Positions 35,855 through 48,400 of a stretch of 64,000 bases of DNA are shown piece after piece. The notes beneath the pieces are model-generated. The model worked only from the letters and a program-made list of their open reading frames with translations. It did not search any database and was not told the DNA's origin. The DNA comes from Blasia pusilla. Its lineage: Eukaryota > Marchantiophyta > Marchantiopsida > Blasiales. The number at the start of each line of letters is the position of its first letter. Position 1 is the stretch's first letter. The stretch spans positions 2,480,001-2,544,000 of the forward strand of contig CM114271.1 of assembly GCA_050084515.1 (NCBI GenBank), written 5' to 3'. A program made the position numbers and the translations under genes.

Positions 35855-36330
35855 TTATTTCATATGTTCAACATGTATAATGCATACAATGATTTATTCA
35901 CAAGTTTATTTCTTAGATTATTGCATTTCACTCTCAACACAAATTGATTTGAATCAAATAATTTTTCATCCCAAAAAGTTAGGAAGTATTTTTTCTTTGT
36001 CAAATATACTATATAAATGATATTTACTTAGTGAATTTCCACTTTTAACCAATTAATATCTCCTTGCTTATTTCTATTTTTTAGGTTATAATGGTCATAA
36101 TATATAAATTCTCGCCCCCTTTGTGAATGGAACTATTCATGCTAAACCTCTAGATACTCGTAGTATCTAATTTACGCAAGTAATACAAAGTATCATTGCA
36201 ATAGGAATTTACCTCTTGGAAGCATGGGCATATTCCTAGTATTTGTTTGATTGAAGGATAAGCTTGAGGGACTTGTTACTACTTACTAACAAGGTTTCAC
36301 AAATTCTGTGTATTTATGTGGACATGTGTG

Positions 36331-36776
36331 TGTCTACGTACATGTGCGTGCAAGCCCAAGTTCTCGCACCCGCGTACCTAGTCCAACAACCCTTCAGTTG
36401 TTCTTGCCACCCATTTTGTAGCTTGGATCAAGCCCATAACTTGCTTGCATAAGCTTGCATCAAGCCCATCTCGCTCGTACCTCCTTGTGGTAGGCTCGTG
36501 CAAGGTGACAAGGCTCGTACTAGTCCGTGGCACACCCACACAATGCAAGCCCTGTACAAGCTTGCCACGGGCCAAGTGGGCTCGGTGTGGGCCATGTGAG
36601 TGCTCCTAGAGTGCGCACTCGTTCGATTCTTGCATGCCTCCCTTAATCCAAGCCCGCTCCTCTTCCCACGTTTCGAGCCCGCATGGGCGATCGAGACACC
36701 AAAAAAACCCAGGCGGGGATCTATTGGGCATGTCCATTCTATGGATAGACAAGTTTGTTTCCGTGCACCCTAGCTT
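36331..36776. mobile_element. GC-rich TIR element, diverged copy
   Basis: The right end GACAAGTTTGTTTCCGTGCA (then CCCTAG) and the inner GGGCATGTCCATTCTATGGA match the family. The left end near 36335 (GTGCGTGCAAGCCC) is weak. It is longer than the typical copy and may contain an insertion. Confidence 0.4.
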
Positions 36777-38560
36777 ACTAAGGTCTAACTTTAGTTAGTG
36801 CAAGAGGCCAAATGATTATTTAAGTTAAATTTTATGGTATTAGAAATTAGAGTAACAAGTTTAACTTCCTAGCAAGAATTGGTTTTTCCGGTTTTTCTTG
36901 TAGGGTTGTGTTTGTAGGGTTTTGATGGGCATGCCATGCACTTGTAGATGGCGTTTAAGAAAATAGGAGGAAAAGATAGATACCATGACCGCCAATAAAA
37001 GCATCTTGTGTCAAAATTTGGAGCTTGACACGAATGGAGTCCACCTTGAAGTCAAATCTAGATTTTCTTGATTTTGATGTCATGAATTTGCTTTTATCCA
37101 TGTAAGTGCTCACATGTGGAGACTTCTCATCCCATGGGCACCGCGTTCGCCTTTCATGACATGTATGTTTTCTTTTGATGGGAGTGATTTTTTGACCCGT
37201 TGTCTAGGGACTGATCATTCTCATTCAGGTTTGTGGGTAAGAATAAGACTAGCTAGTCTAGACAGATTGTCCCCCACACAATTATTTATGGGGTGCGAAA
37301 GGGAAAAGGGGATGCTCTACTGACTAAGGAATCAACATCAACCACCTTACCAAAATTCAAATTCTAGTGGGTTTAATGTTTGTTTGAAAGCTTTTTGGAA
37401 CCGAAGATCGAAAGTGTTTCACCTAATCTCAAGAATTTCAACATCCTCCATCTACTAGTGACATCACATGCATTAATCATAAGTAGGTACTTTTCATGTT
37501 TTTTCTACTTTCCAAGATGGTTTAATGGAATATTAGATAGATCTAACTATTATTGTGTGTGTTGCACACAATAAGAATTCTTATAATATTTCTGTCACAA
37601 CTTCTCTAAACTTTCTCATGTGTCTTGTCTAAACCTAAATAGTACTCTTTAATTTTATGAGGAATAGCAAGTGTTGGAGGAGTTCCAATCTTACAAAAAT
37701 AGATGTCCAACGCATACAGAGTCAACTAGTGAACGTACTATTTTCAAAATGATATTTATTTCAAGAAGGGCTTCACTTCTTTAGGAAGCCCTTCTTGAAG
37801 CATCCAAAAAATGTAACCCCTACTTGTCATTGTATTACAACATAGATTTCATTTCTTGCTACTTAAGATGGTTGACTCTAAAAGAACTCTTCGATATTCC
37901 TATTAATCTAAGCTTTGATCCTTATTTCCACTACTACAACCTTCTTGCTAGTGTCTTGTACCTCTACATTCTAGAAAGCCACAAGACAATTACAATCAAT
38001 CCCTACGGTTTGTACTTTTGGATGTAAGCATGGCACATGTATTCTTGTGGCTATGGATAAATTATCATTTTTGTAAATGAGACTTTTTGATATGTAAAAA
38101 CTGATTTTTTATTTTAATTGCTCAACCATAGTACTCATTGTAGCATTAGGGATACGCATGCCCTAATAACCATGGCTACTTCCTACATTATGACGGCTTT
38201 TCACAAGTCTCTAAAAATAAAACAACACCATTGGAAAAGAGAGGCAATAAAAGGTACTCCCACGCAGATAGAGGATCCATTTTTTGGATGTAGTGAACAA
38301 AGTCTAATTATATACCATTCATACTAGAGTTTGAAATTTGATCCTCCCCACCATTCAAAAGCTCCTGTAACCCGAATGCAATTCTATCATGTGGCCCTAA
38401 ATGACATGTTTCCAACATAAATTTTAGGGCAAATCAATATGAGATTCGCCGATAATTACTGAGACTAGTGTAAAAAAAAAAGAAAGTTGTACAACGAACA
38501 TGGTGTTTTACTATATTGAACTAGAAAATGGGGAAAATAGTGTTCCTAGACCTCATGCTA
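36777..38560. other. Intergenic, with a 15-bp hairpin
   Basis: No gene was recognised. A perfect inverted repeat occurs at 37760-37774 and 37785-37799 (TTCAAGAAGGGCTTC and its complement) with a 10-nt loop. Confidence 0.45.
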
Positions 38561-39849
38561 TGCTAAGGAGGATGTGGATTGTAGAAGGTAGAGTTGAAAA
38601 AGTCCACTAAATCCAATAAAAGGAAACTTGGAAACACCTCGGGAACCAGAAAATTTGGAAAAGTGTATCTCATCCTAAAATTTCCTCTGCGGATGTTGCA
38701 TCTATGAAATCTCCATGGCTGGGGTATATTAATTACAGACTCCATGTTCTTGCTAACTCTGCCGGATTTGAGGTCATCCGATTTGTTGACAACCGAGAAG
38801 TGATGATTTGGACTTGGCGGAAAGGGCATGTTAATGTGAGCCTCTGACCTAATTTTCTCCGCAAGAGAATGATGTGGTAAATGGCAGATCTTGCTATTTC
38901 TCTCGGTTCCATTTTCGTCCTTAACTTTTCTGCATGCGGTTTCTTCTTAGGCGCTTACGACAAAGAGTGAGCGAGATGGAAGTCAGGAAGAATGGGAATC
39001 TCTACAGCGCAGGGGTTGCGATTTGGGCCTCTCTTTGCTTCAGATCCTAGACTGCGGATCTATGATCTGCGTAAGCCAAACTGAAGATTCCACAGGCGTT
39101 AATATCCAGAAAAGTCCCCAGAGTTTTGGCGGAAAGGCATAGATGCCAACGGCTCGCGCCGATGTTGTTTCTCGAGCTTGGGAGACCGTGAGAGTCTCTC
39201 GTCATGGTCTCTCGCTCGCTACAAAGAAGTGCAAAAGTCTTGGGAATCCGCGCCGTCTATCACAGTTGTGACATGTCGTCTCATAATGGTTCCACATCGT
39301 CGCAGCAAGTCGTGAAGGTTTGTTTTCCGCAACCCGACGCCAGAACGCACATCTTCTGATTTGTCGTCTTCTGATACGCAGAGTTTCAAATTTTACGTCC
39401 TCCCCGATCAAGCACGGGACTGTGAGTACTTCCACTGATCACGTTACATGTGGCTATGGAGTACGAGTTGAATCGAATTGCGTCGGGCTAGTGTTGTTGC
39501 TACATTCCACCGATCACGTCATCCATGCCTATGGAGTCTCGGTAAGATCGAGTACCGAGTCGTTGCGCTTGACGCATTCCCGATATATCGAGTCTGCCGG
39601 AATTTCCACAATTCTCACGTCAAATCGAATCGCCGCCTGCGAGTTTACTTCCAATTGATGCCTCTGATCACTTCAAAGGTGGCCATGGATTAAGGGATGA
39701 TGAAATCGAATCTGGCGGCACTGCTACGATTGTCACGATTGCTTATTTATTGGTTGATACGCTCTGGTCACTCCAATCCAAGCGAATTGCGATTCCAAAG
39801 GAATCCGGATCATTCCCTCTTGATCCACAACTGTGCTCGACTCGACTGC
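38561..39849. other. GC-richer spacer, no gene recognised
   Basis: From about 38.9 kb GC rises towards the tandem array. Frames on both strands are short or repetitive. No splice-consistent domain was seen. Confidence 0.35.
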
Positions 39850-40530
39850 TTCCTTCGGCCTTCCATTCCCTTCCGAAGGTGCGCACTGCACTCCACTGTT
39901 TCCCTCTGTCATTCATTCTCATACCTCGCGCGATTGCGTCTACCGATCCTCCATTGTCATCCGCATTCCCATACCAAGGTGCGCTCCATTGCTTTCCTCG
40001 GTCTCCCATTATCATCCAAAGGTGCGCGCGATTGCGTCTTCCGAACCTCCAGTCCGAACCAAAGGTACACTCCATCGCTTCCCTCCGTTCGGTATTCCAT
40101 TATAATCCAAAGGTGCGCGCGATTTCCTCTCCCGAACTTCCATTCGCATCCACATTCGCGATCAATTGGTTCCTTCCATAATACATTATAATCCAAATGT
40201 GTGCGCAATTGCTTCTCCGGGTCCTCCACTCTCATCCGCAGATTCCAATTTCTTCCTTTGGTATTCATTCCATTATAATTCAAAGTTGCGCGATTACTTC
40301 TTCCGGTCCTCCATTCTCATCCACATTCGCGCTCCCTCCAGTGCTTTTTTCGGTATTGCATCATATCATAATCCAAACTTGCGCGCGTTTGCTTCTTTCG
40401 GTCCTCCGGAGATTCTCGTCCATAGATTCCAGAGGTGCGCTCCATTGCTTCTCTCGGCCTTCCATAGTAATCCAATCGTGCGCGTGATTGCTCTTGCGGT
40501 CCACCATTCTTATCCACAAATGCGCTCGAA
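39850..40530. repeat. Tandem repeat array, unit about 86-98 bp
   Basis: The marker ATCCAAA followed by a GCGCGC-like word recurs with ends at about 40020, 40111, 40198, 40284 (ATTCAAA), 40378 and 40476. Each unit also carries a CTTCCGGTCCTCCATTCTCA-like block. Units are diverged, and earlier, weaker units extend left to about 39850. Open frames up to 164 codons on both strands are by-products of the repeat. Confidence 0.8.
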
Positions 40531-41848
40531 CTCCTCCTCCGCTCTTCAGTTGTCACTTCAGTAGTCGTTCCTTCCCCCTTTGGACGGCGGATCTGATCGT
40601 CGCCGTTGTCCACGCCCATACTCTGTCCGCGGACTCGTCTCGGAGACTTAATGAAAGGATTTTCATATTATCTTATTTTCTAGTTTTTGAAAAATATTAT
40701 ATTTTTTATTTTTTTAATATATATATATTCATTATTTCGAAAAAGAAAGATTCAAGTGATAAAAAGGAATAACTTGTTTAAAGTTTAACATCTATATTAT
40801 TATGAGAGAACATAAACATTAGGTAGGAACAAATTTATGTTAATTCATGAACTTATTTTTCATATATCAAATGTATAGTATTTTAGAAAGAAGAATCTTT
40901 TTGTATAAAACTAGTCACCTTTTTATTCCTAATTAATTCTTACTGCTCCTTTTTGGAGTAATGAAAAATGGGTTAAATTGTGACTTTTAATAGAAAGTAA
41001 TCATCAAGTTGGGAAGCACACATTGGATCTCCAAGTTGAAGTTTTGTAAGGGATTGGTGACATGATTTTAGGTGGCATGTTGGGAGATGGAGCGATAAGA
41101 GAGCCCCAAATCCATTTCGGGTTTAGAGTGGGGATGGCAAATAGAAATATATTACTCATGCAAGGATCATGTACTAGTAAGAGAAAATGGGAGAATCAAG
41201 AACAAAAAAGAGGAAACTTAATAAGTGAACGAACTGTGAGCCAAATGAAAGGAATCCCCTAAAACCTACTTTAAAAAAAAACAATTGGATGCACATTGCA
41301 ATGCATGAGTCATTATCACAAAAATGTGACTAAGGACTTAACTTATCCCTCAAATCAATTTTGAACTATTATGTTGGTTTAGATAGCGAGAATCCTATTG
41401 ATTGATGGGATCAAGTGTCAACAAGAGAGGAGTTAATCAAATAATCCTTCACATATTTCTTATGAATCCTAAGACACGTGGCATAAGAAGAGTGTTCAAC
41501 ATTGTGGAGAGTTTAAAATTGTGTGACTACTAACCCAAATAATAGAATGGATTTCCAATAATTTATCTCATAAAATTACCTAGACTAATCTAAATTAAAT
41601 TCCGCTTGGAAGATTCTGCCAAAAACCAGCAAAGAAAAAATATACTATAATTAGAGGGTTGGAAAATACTTCTCTACACATAATAAGGCAAAAAAGAATT
41701 TCTTTTAGTGGTACTCCAAATAACCCCAACATAATCAAAGTTAAAAATGATGTGAGACGGTCACAAGTATTTATCCTCCAGTCAATTCATTTCTTTTCTA
41801 TTTTATAATTGCACCAATTTCTTACCAATTTTCCGTTCATAAAATCCT
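40531..41848. other. AT-rich intergenic DNA
   Basis: No gene or RNA was recognised. Confidence 0.4.
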
Positions 41849-42017
41849 ACAAAATTCAGTTCACTCTTTAATAGGCCAAAATCCAAAAAGAGTGAACTGA
41901 ATTTTGTCACCTAAATAATTTTTAGGTGACAATTATTTAGGTGACAAATAATTGTCACCTAAACAATTATTTGTCACCTAAATAATTGTTTAGGTGACAA
42001 ATAATTATTTAGGTGCA
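41849..42017. repeat. Hairpin cluster (perfect 21-bp stem plus nested palindromes)
   Basis: A perfect 21-bp inverted repeat lies at 41849-41869 and 41887-41907 with a 17-nt spacer. It is followed directly by alternating TCACCTAAATAATT and its complement AATTATTTAGGTGA up to 42017, which can pair in several registers. It is non-coding and may be the ends of nested foldback/MITE elements. Confidence 0.8.
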
Positions 42018-42343
42018 ATGCAATGCCTTTACACATCCCCTAAACTTCTGTCACCTAAATAATTGTTTTCTCCCATTAGAAAATCCAAACTATCACTCGC
42101 TAAAAGAAAATTGTCTCTATTTTAAAAACTCCTAATTTGACGGATAATCCTTCAAATTAATAAACCCCAAAAACAGAAACGAACATGGTATTTAGAAGAT
42201 CTTGCAAATGTTAGCTAACGACAAATTTTAACTCATATAGAACCTTCTCCAAATACTACTCCTAATTTCAACCTAAACAAGGGTACCTTGGAAGTTGGAA
42301 GATCTTGCCAGTGATTACTTATGACACACTAATTAATTGGGGG

Positions 42344-42480
42344 AATGCCCCCTTCTTCCTTTTCTGGTCCTGTTGTGGCCTTCAGGTTTTGACTCTTTGA
42401 GTCCCCCTCTTTTGTACTTCCGATGGGTTTTCCATCACTCGTTTTTATCGAAGTGCATCTTCGTTTCTAATTGAGGCTCA
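42344..42480 (+). repeat. Dispersed repeat, copy 1
   Basis: From GGGAATGCCCCCTTCTTCCT this stretch is nearly identical to 55165-55290 for about 130 bp. It includes TTTTGACTCTTTGAGTCCCC and a final TTTTTATCGAA-TGCATCTT. The 3' end has the T-rich look of a LINE tail. The element class is not proven. Confidence 0.65.
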
Positions 42481-44640
42481 CATTAAACCTCCTCTAAGAG
42501 GATCCAGACAATGATTATTTTGCACTAACATGATCGATGAACACAAAACAAACAAACCCAACGGTCTTTTCTAAACCGAAGCTCTTGGGATTCTTGGGAA
42601 ACAAACAAAAATGGAATACTTTAAGCCCTTAAGGATATAGGCAATGATCACTTCATAAGATTCCAATATTCTTATTGAACGCACTAGGATTATGCCTATG
42701 TATGCGACCAAGGACGTAAATAAATATTTAAGTAGATACTAGATATGGCTTCACTTTAAATGGCGGATTGGAATCACCCCTGAAAACTTTAAATTATCTT
42801 GTTTAAGTTATTATGTGTAAAAGAAAAAGGCCAAAAATTAACCATACCCTATTAGAAGTAGTGAGATTTCAGGATACCAATCAAGAGTGGAGGGGGGACT
42901 CTTTTATTTTGGGGGGGGTTAAGTGGGGTCTAATTATCCCAAGTCTCTTGCCCGATGGTAAAATTCCCCGTTTGTTGGATAAGTTTTGGATTGTTTACGT
43001 TATTTCATATCAGCAAGTACTTGTGCACAATATATAATTAAAAGAGGATGGGGCTTGAGGAACCCTTCCTGTGACACCTCTACTTTTTGCCCTTCTCCAA
43101 TGTTGACACGTGTTATATTAACAAAATAATTAAAATAACTCAAACGTATTTTCCTCATAGTGATTGTCACTCGTGCATGACACGCGTATTATGCTATTAC
43201 TAGCATGATGTCCATGCTATGCACGGGTGAGAGGGAAAATAAATTTCATCTCTTCAATATTTGGTCTTCTCAATTCAACTACTCTTTAAATGTGATGCTT
43301 GTCGATAGCAAAAGAGGTTTGAAAGGACAAGTGTCAACACCGGAGGAGGGTTTCTCTAACCCTCATCCTCTCTTAATAATATAGATTTGGAGGTAGATTT
43401 TACGTAGATGAAAAATAACTCATAATTTCAAATTTGGCAATGACACATGTCAATAGATAGTTTAACCGCGTATTTTCTGTCAATACTTAGATCTCTCCCA
43501 TGTTGCTTTGTGTTTGGAGAGCATACTTGACACTATTTTTTAGGTGGAAGGATGTCGCCATCGAGGAGGAACTTCTCAAATAATAGTATAGATGGGATGC
43601 TCTATAATATAATTATGCACTATGTGATCACTCACATAGTGCATAATATGGTTGTCAATTTTTTTCAAATTGTAGTGGAGGTGGGAGGGGGATGATTCCA
43701 CGCGTCCTAAAAAAATAAGAACATCATTATTTTATTAATTTTGGTGAATTAGGGAATGAATAATATGTTATATAAAATTTGAACGAAATTGTTATTTTTG
43801 GATCTTAAAAGTCATTGGCACGAGCGGGTTAATAATTTAGTAAACGAATGAAAAAAAATCAGTTTTTTTATTTTCTGAAGCTTGAGAGATCACTCCATTG
43901 TGTTTTGTACATGACTACTTTACACATGAGTTTCATTCTCCTTTAGAGAGCTACAAGATGTTCATATCGACTAAAAAAAAAATTCCTTGCCTTGTGGATA
44001 TCTCAAGATATTGATCATAGGATAAATTCCCATTGAATTGTGATGTTTGAAGGGGTGGCATTTTGTTACAATGCCACCCCTTCAAACATGGCACGACAGG
44101 AGGAAAGAACACATATGGGAACATGAAATAATAGCAAGGAGATCCTCCACTCCCAAAAAGGCCAAAACTAATGGGGGTAAAACATTTTGACCATTTTTGG
44201 CAGCAAGGGGCAAACAATAAAGGACAATCCTCAAGGTGATCTTTTAAGGGTGATCTAATAATTGCTTCATTGATTGAAGGATGATCATGTTGAAGTTTCT
44301 AGAAAATTGATTCATCCTATGTCCTAAATAAGGGCCATATCACCACTTAAAATTTAAATTTTGGTGAGGTTATGGTTTTAATGAGAAGTGGTAGGGAATA
44401 GACCTTCCTCTTAAAATTAAGCATTAACAAAATTTTGTAGGAACTTTTTAAAGAGGACCCAATTATTGCAAGATATCCTCAATGATGTCCAAGGCTCTAT
44501 ATCTAGTAATGCCTCTACAATACAACACTGTCTTGAACCTTCCACGATAAAATTTATTTTTGTTTGAAAAGGCTCACTGTATTTGGGATCGATGGCTATC
44601 ACCTTGTATGCATCTTACCATATAAATTCCCCAAATATTT
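42481..44640. other. Intergenic with two perfect hairpins
   Basis: A 15-bp stem at 43612-43626/43633-43647 has a 6-nt loop. A 20-bp perfect stem at 44043-44062/44070-44089 has a 7-nt loop. No gene was recognised. Confidence 0.55.
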
Positions 44641-44661
44641 AATCATAAAATAAAAGAAACG

Positions 44662-44751
44662 CATTCCCTCATAGCGGAGGGAGGGTGGATGTGGCTTGAT
44701 ATGCCGATGGAGATTCGAGAGTGGAGTTGGCTATATGAGCCTTTTTACTCA
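44662..44751 (+). mobile_element. Remnant of 5' LTR, gypsy copy 2
   Basis: The last 90 bp before TTTTTACTCA match the end of the 3' LTR at about 49595-49673, including CTCATAGCG-AGGG-GGATGTGG and GAGTGGAGTTGGCTAT. Sequence left of it does not match the LTR, so the rest was lost. Confidence 0.6.
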
Positions 44752-45429
44752 TATTTTACATGAGAAAGATGTTGAGACACATGAGCCAATGCCGACCAGT
44801 AGTCGCATCCGCTCATAACAAGTTCGATGTCGATGTGTTGTTCGAGGAGATTGTCGTGCCGCGGTGGTTTCCACGTCACATCGAGGAGTCAATTTTGATC
44901 GTGCAATACAGTGATGGCATGCATGTTCATGTTACCAGTTTGAGTCTCTTTTCTTGCACTTGTCTCGTGTCATTGAGGGTGGTGGGTATCGGGTAGAGCT
45001 TAGGCTAGATAGGTATGGCGATGGTGACGAGTGTAGATTTCTTAAATGTGTAGCATGTTTGTGGATATAGGGTGGTCGCCCAAGTAGGGATGGCATGTCA
45101 TCAGCTTAGATAAGCTAGTTTAGAAGGCTCAAGGTGAGCATGAGTGTTGAGAGTGCGTGAGGCCAGGTGTGTCGTCACTTGATTATCATTAGCGTAGGTG
45201 AGCTAGGGAAGAGTGTGGGAGACTCTCAGTGAGTGTGAGTGCTTGAGCAGGTGAGGAAGGGTTCAAAAGAATGGGTTAGTGGAGTGACATGGAGTGGAGT
45301 GAGATACTCAGAGGTTTTGAGTGAGGAGATATTTCGACTCTCATCCGTAGTTGGATCGTCATCACTGGACAACACGTTTGGTGATGAGATTGCAGACAGA
45401 GAGAGTATCATGTAGAGGGAGGTGGATGA

Positions 45430-48400
45430 CATGGGCCACTAGGGCATCTCTCATTTCTCGGGTGCGCTAGGCACCATTGATCTAGATGGCTTCATCCAAG
45501 AGTTTGACACATGGTGCAACTTCTTGGAGATATGAGCCCCTACGCGGTTCAACCCTTTCGTGCAAGGCTCGGCTAGTGCCGAAATTCTTTGTAAAGCCTG
45601 CCGACAAATTTTTAGAATTTCTGAATGGATTTGAAGTTAACCGGGAAGACAACCCGTGAGAAAAATCAAGTGATTGGAAACCAACTCTTTAGTACGAAAA
45701 TTGATGGCAGTTTTGAAGAAAGTGTGCGGGAGGGTCCGGAAATATTATCCAAATAACTTTCCAAACGTTATATATTTTCCGAGTAAGAAGGAGTCTACCG
45801 GATGGAGCCTTACGTGTTTCCATGGGACTAGGGTTAGTGCGAGGGTAATAGGTTACTTTAACTAGTTCAAGACCTTATCCACATAAGTAATGGAGTAAAA
45901 AACTGGGCACCAGACGAATTTCTTGGAGGAGACGTTCTAGAAAAAATGGGAGACTTGCCATTTTCTCCAGGAAATGCCGAGCAATCATCTACCGAATTAA
46001 CTCTCCAAACGGCATATATTTTCCTAGTAAGAAGGAGTCTGCCAGATGGTGCCTTACGTATTTCCATGGGACTAGGGTTGGTGCGAGGTAGGTTACTTTA
46101 ACTTCTTTGAGACCTTATCTATAGAATTAATGGAGTAAAAAACCTAGCACTAGACGAATGTCTTGGAGGAGATGTTGTGAGAAAACGGGAGACTTTCTAT
46201 TTTCCCCAGGAAACGTCGAGCATTCATCTAGGTGTTGGGAATAAGTGGAAGAGGCAAACATAACCAAGGGAACAAGAGACTAGATCGATGAGGAGTCGGG
46301 ATAGAGTTGGTTGCTTTTAGAGAATACCTAAATGGTTACCCATGTGCCAGCAAAAAACTGGATAGATGAAAAATACTAGCCGAGCCCTGCTTTAATGGTG
46401 TAGAAGGGTTTATTCCAGCATTTAGAGGGTCCTTTGATAGATAACTACATGGAGTTATGGTCTTTACACTCGCTAGAGATCGATACGTGGAGGAGGTATT
46501 GGGCTCTAGGGTATGTATCCACTAGTGGCCGTGAGGTGTATGATGGGATAGTGAGAGGAGAGAGAACTACACTAGGGAGATGGAGATGATGGTAGTGAGG
46601 GCCGTGAGTTAATAGAGACCTCTAGTGCTAGAGCACCACCCAATTTCACTACAATAGTTGAGGAGGGGCTACAAGGCGTGTAGACCGACAAGCTGAAAAG
46701 TCTACACGATTTTCAACGAAGATCGGGTAAGAGTCTAAGAGAGGCGTTCACATGCATGTATCGAATGATCATTGCTACATATGGAGTAATTGAGGTGCAA
46801 TCAGTCCAGTATTGGTATGTGGTTATGGACTAGGAGCTATGGAGGAGAGTCTGAGATGTGATGTTGCTTCACATGACGAAGCCCACATTGAAGGTGATCT
46901 TCGAGTTGTTTGAGTGGTTTGATCTCAATATGAATGAGGAGCAAGCGGTGACCACAAGATTCTCATGAGAGCTAGTAGATCCACATATGTCAATAGCCCC
47001 ACAGGTACCCCAATGTGCACTAGTACAACAGGAGCACGCGGGCATGCCCAGAGAACATAGTGGGTATCATGAGTCTATGAGGCAACAACCCGTATCGACA
47101 TATGTTGGCCAGTAGGGACAAAAAATGGTCCGTTGGATATGTGGTGGGCCCCATAGGTAGAGGGACTGTCCACAACATGGTAGAGGGACGAGGGGCCGAG
47201 GGGGCCTCTGATTTCTCAGGAGCCACCTAGGATGCCCCTACCTCAATTGTAGTGTAACCATTGTCATCACTATGGTCATACTAGGGATCCGGATATGTGT
47301 TTTGATCTTCACGGAGAGCTTCATGTAGAGGTAGGTTGAGGGTCTGGGGACAAGAAAGTTGGTGGAGATAAAGGAGTTGATGATTGTGGTGGTAGGGTTT
47401 CACCACCAATTAGAGGAGATGGAAGACGTGCATCCGATGCACCGCTCCTCACTCGCATAGATCGGTTGGAGTAGAAAATTGTTGCCATGATGATGATGTA
47501 GCCATTGACAGGTATGGAGCCGAGAGTAGCTAGTGTGGCTCCAGCCTCGTTTGTCGTATTAGGATACGGGGTAGTATTATGAGGGTTTGAAGTTTATGTG
47601 CAATGCAACTCAAGTAGAGGCTACTATGGTGGTGACTCAGGGTGCTACGAGAGTGGCCGAACCATCAAGAGGTGGGATGGAGATAGACCTAGAGGAGGTA
47701 ACTGATGGGTGACAGGCCAGGGCTTCCCAATTGTTTACATTGTCGGAGGCATTGCATACACCATTGATGATGCCTAGACGACAACCGGTGCCCACAAGTG
47801 GGGTAGGTGTATTGATGTCACAAGGGGTTTGAGAGATGACTCGTATGCCACCTTAGGTGGAGCCCGTGTCCACATTGTTGGAGATAGCCATTAGGCTGAG
47901 CCAGACTCCTTTGTTTTTTTTATGGAGTTGGCGGCGATGGAAGTTGGGCTAGTAGAGGAGTTCCAGTTGGCCGCCATGTTGTGTGATCATGGAGAGGTGA
48001 GTGCCTCTCGTTCAAAGATCGTAAACCTGCCCTTAGAGCAAGTATAGTGTATGACCCATTGCACGTTCTACTTGATTCAAGAGCGCAACCTTTGATGTTA
48101 GGAAAGGTGGCATGTTTGGCATTGGGGTTACAAAAAAGTGGCATTGAGCCTTGTCCCTTTCAGATATAGACCTCAATTGGGGGCATATCACTCCCGCAAC
48201 ACATAAGAGTTAATTGTTAGACTCCAGCTAGAACGTGAGTCAGATAGTGCGATGGTGTGCACTCGGGAAATTACGACACCGGCAGAGTCGTATGATGTCA
48301 CTTTTGATGTGTTGGAAGGAATTAAAATATTGTCATTTTTGTACCCCATTGGTTTCATCCTTGATTTTGGGGAGAAGACTGTTTCTTATCAGCCAAGATG

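Noticed and set aside
39697-40191. Open frames of 110-164 codons on both strands
   Set aside because: They follow the tandem repeat units; repeated Ser/Arg-rich peptides in several frames at once are a composition effect.
39850-40530. CRISPR-like array
   Set aside because: Repeats are long and diverged with no constant repeat/unique spacer pattern, and the DNA is plant nuclear.
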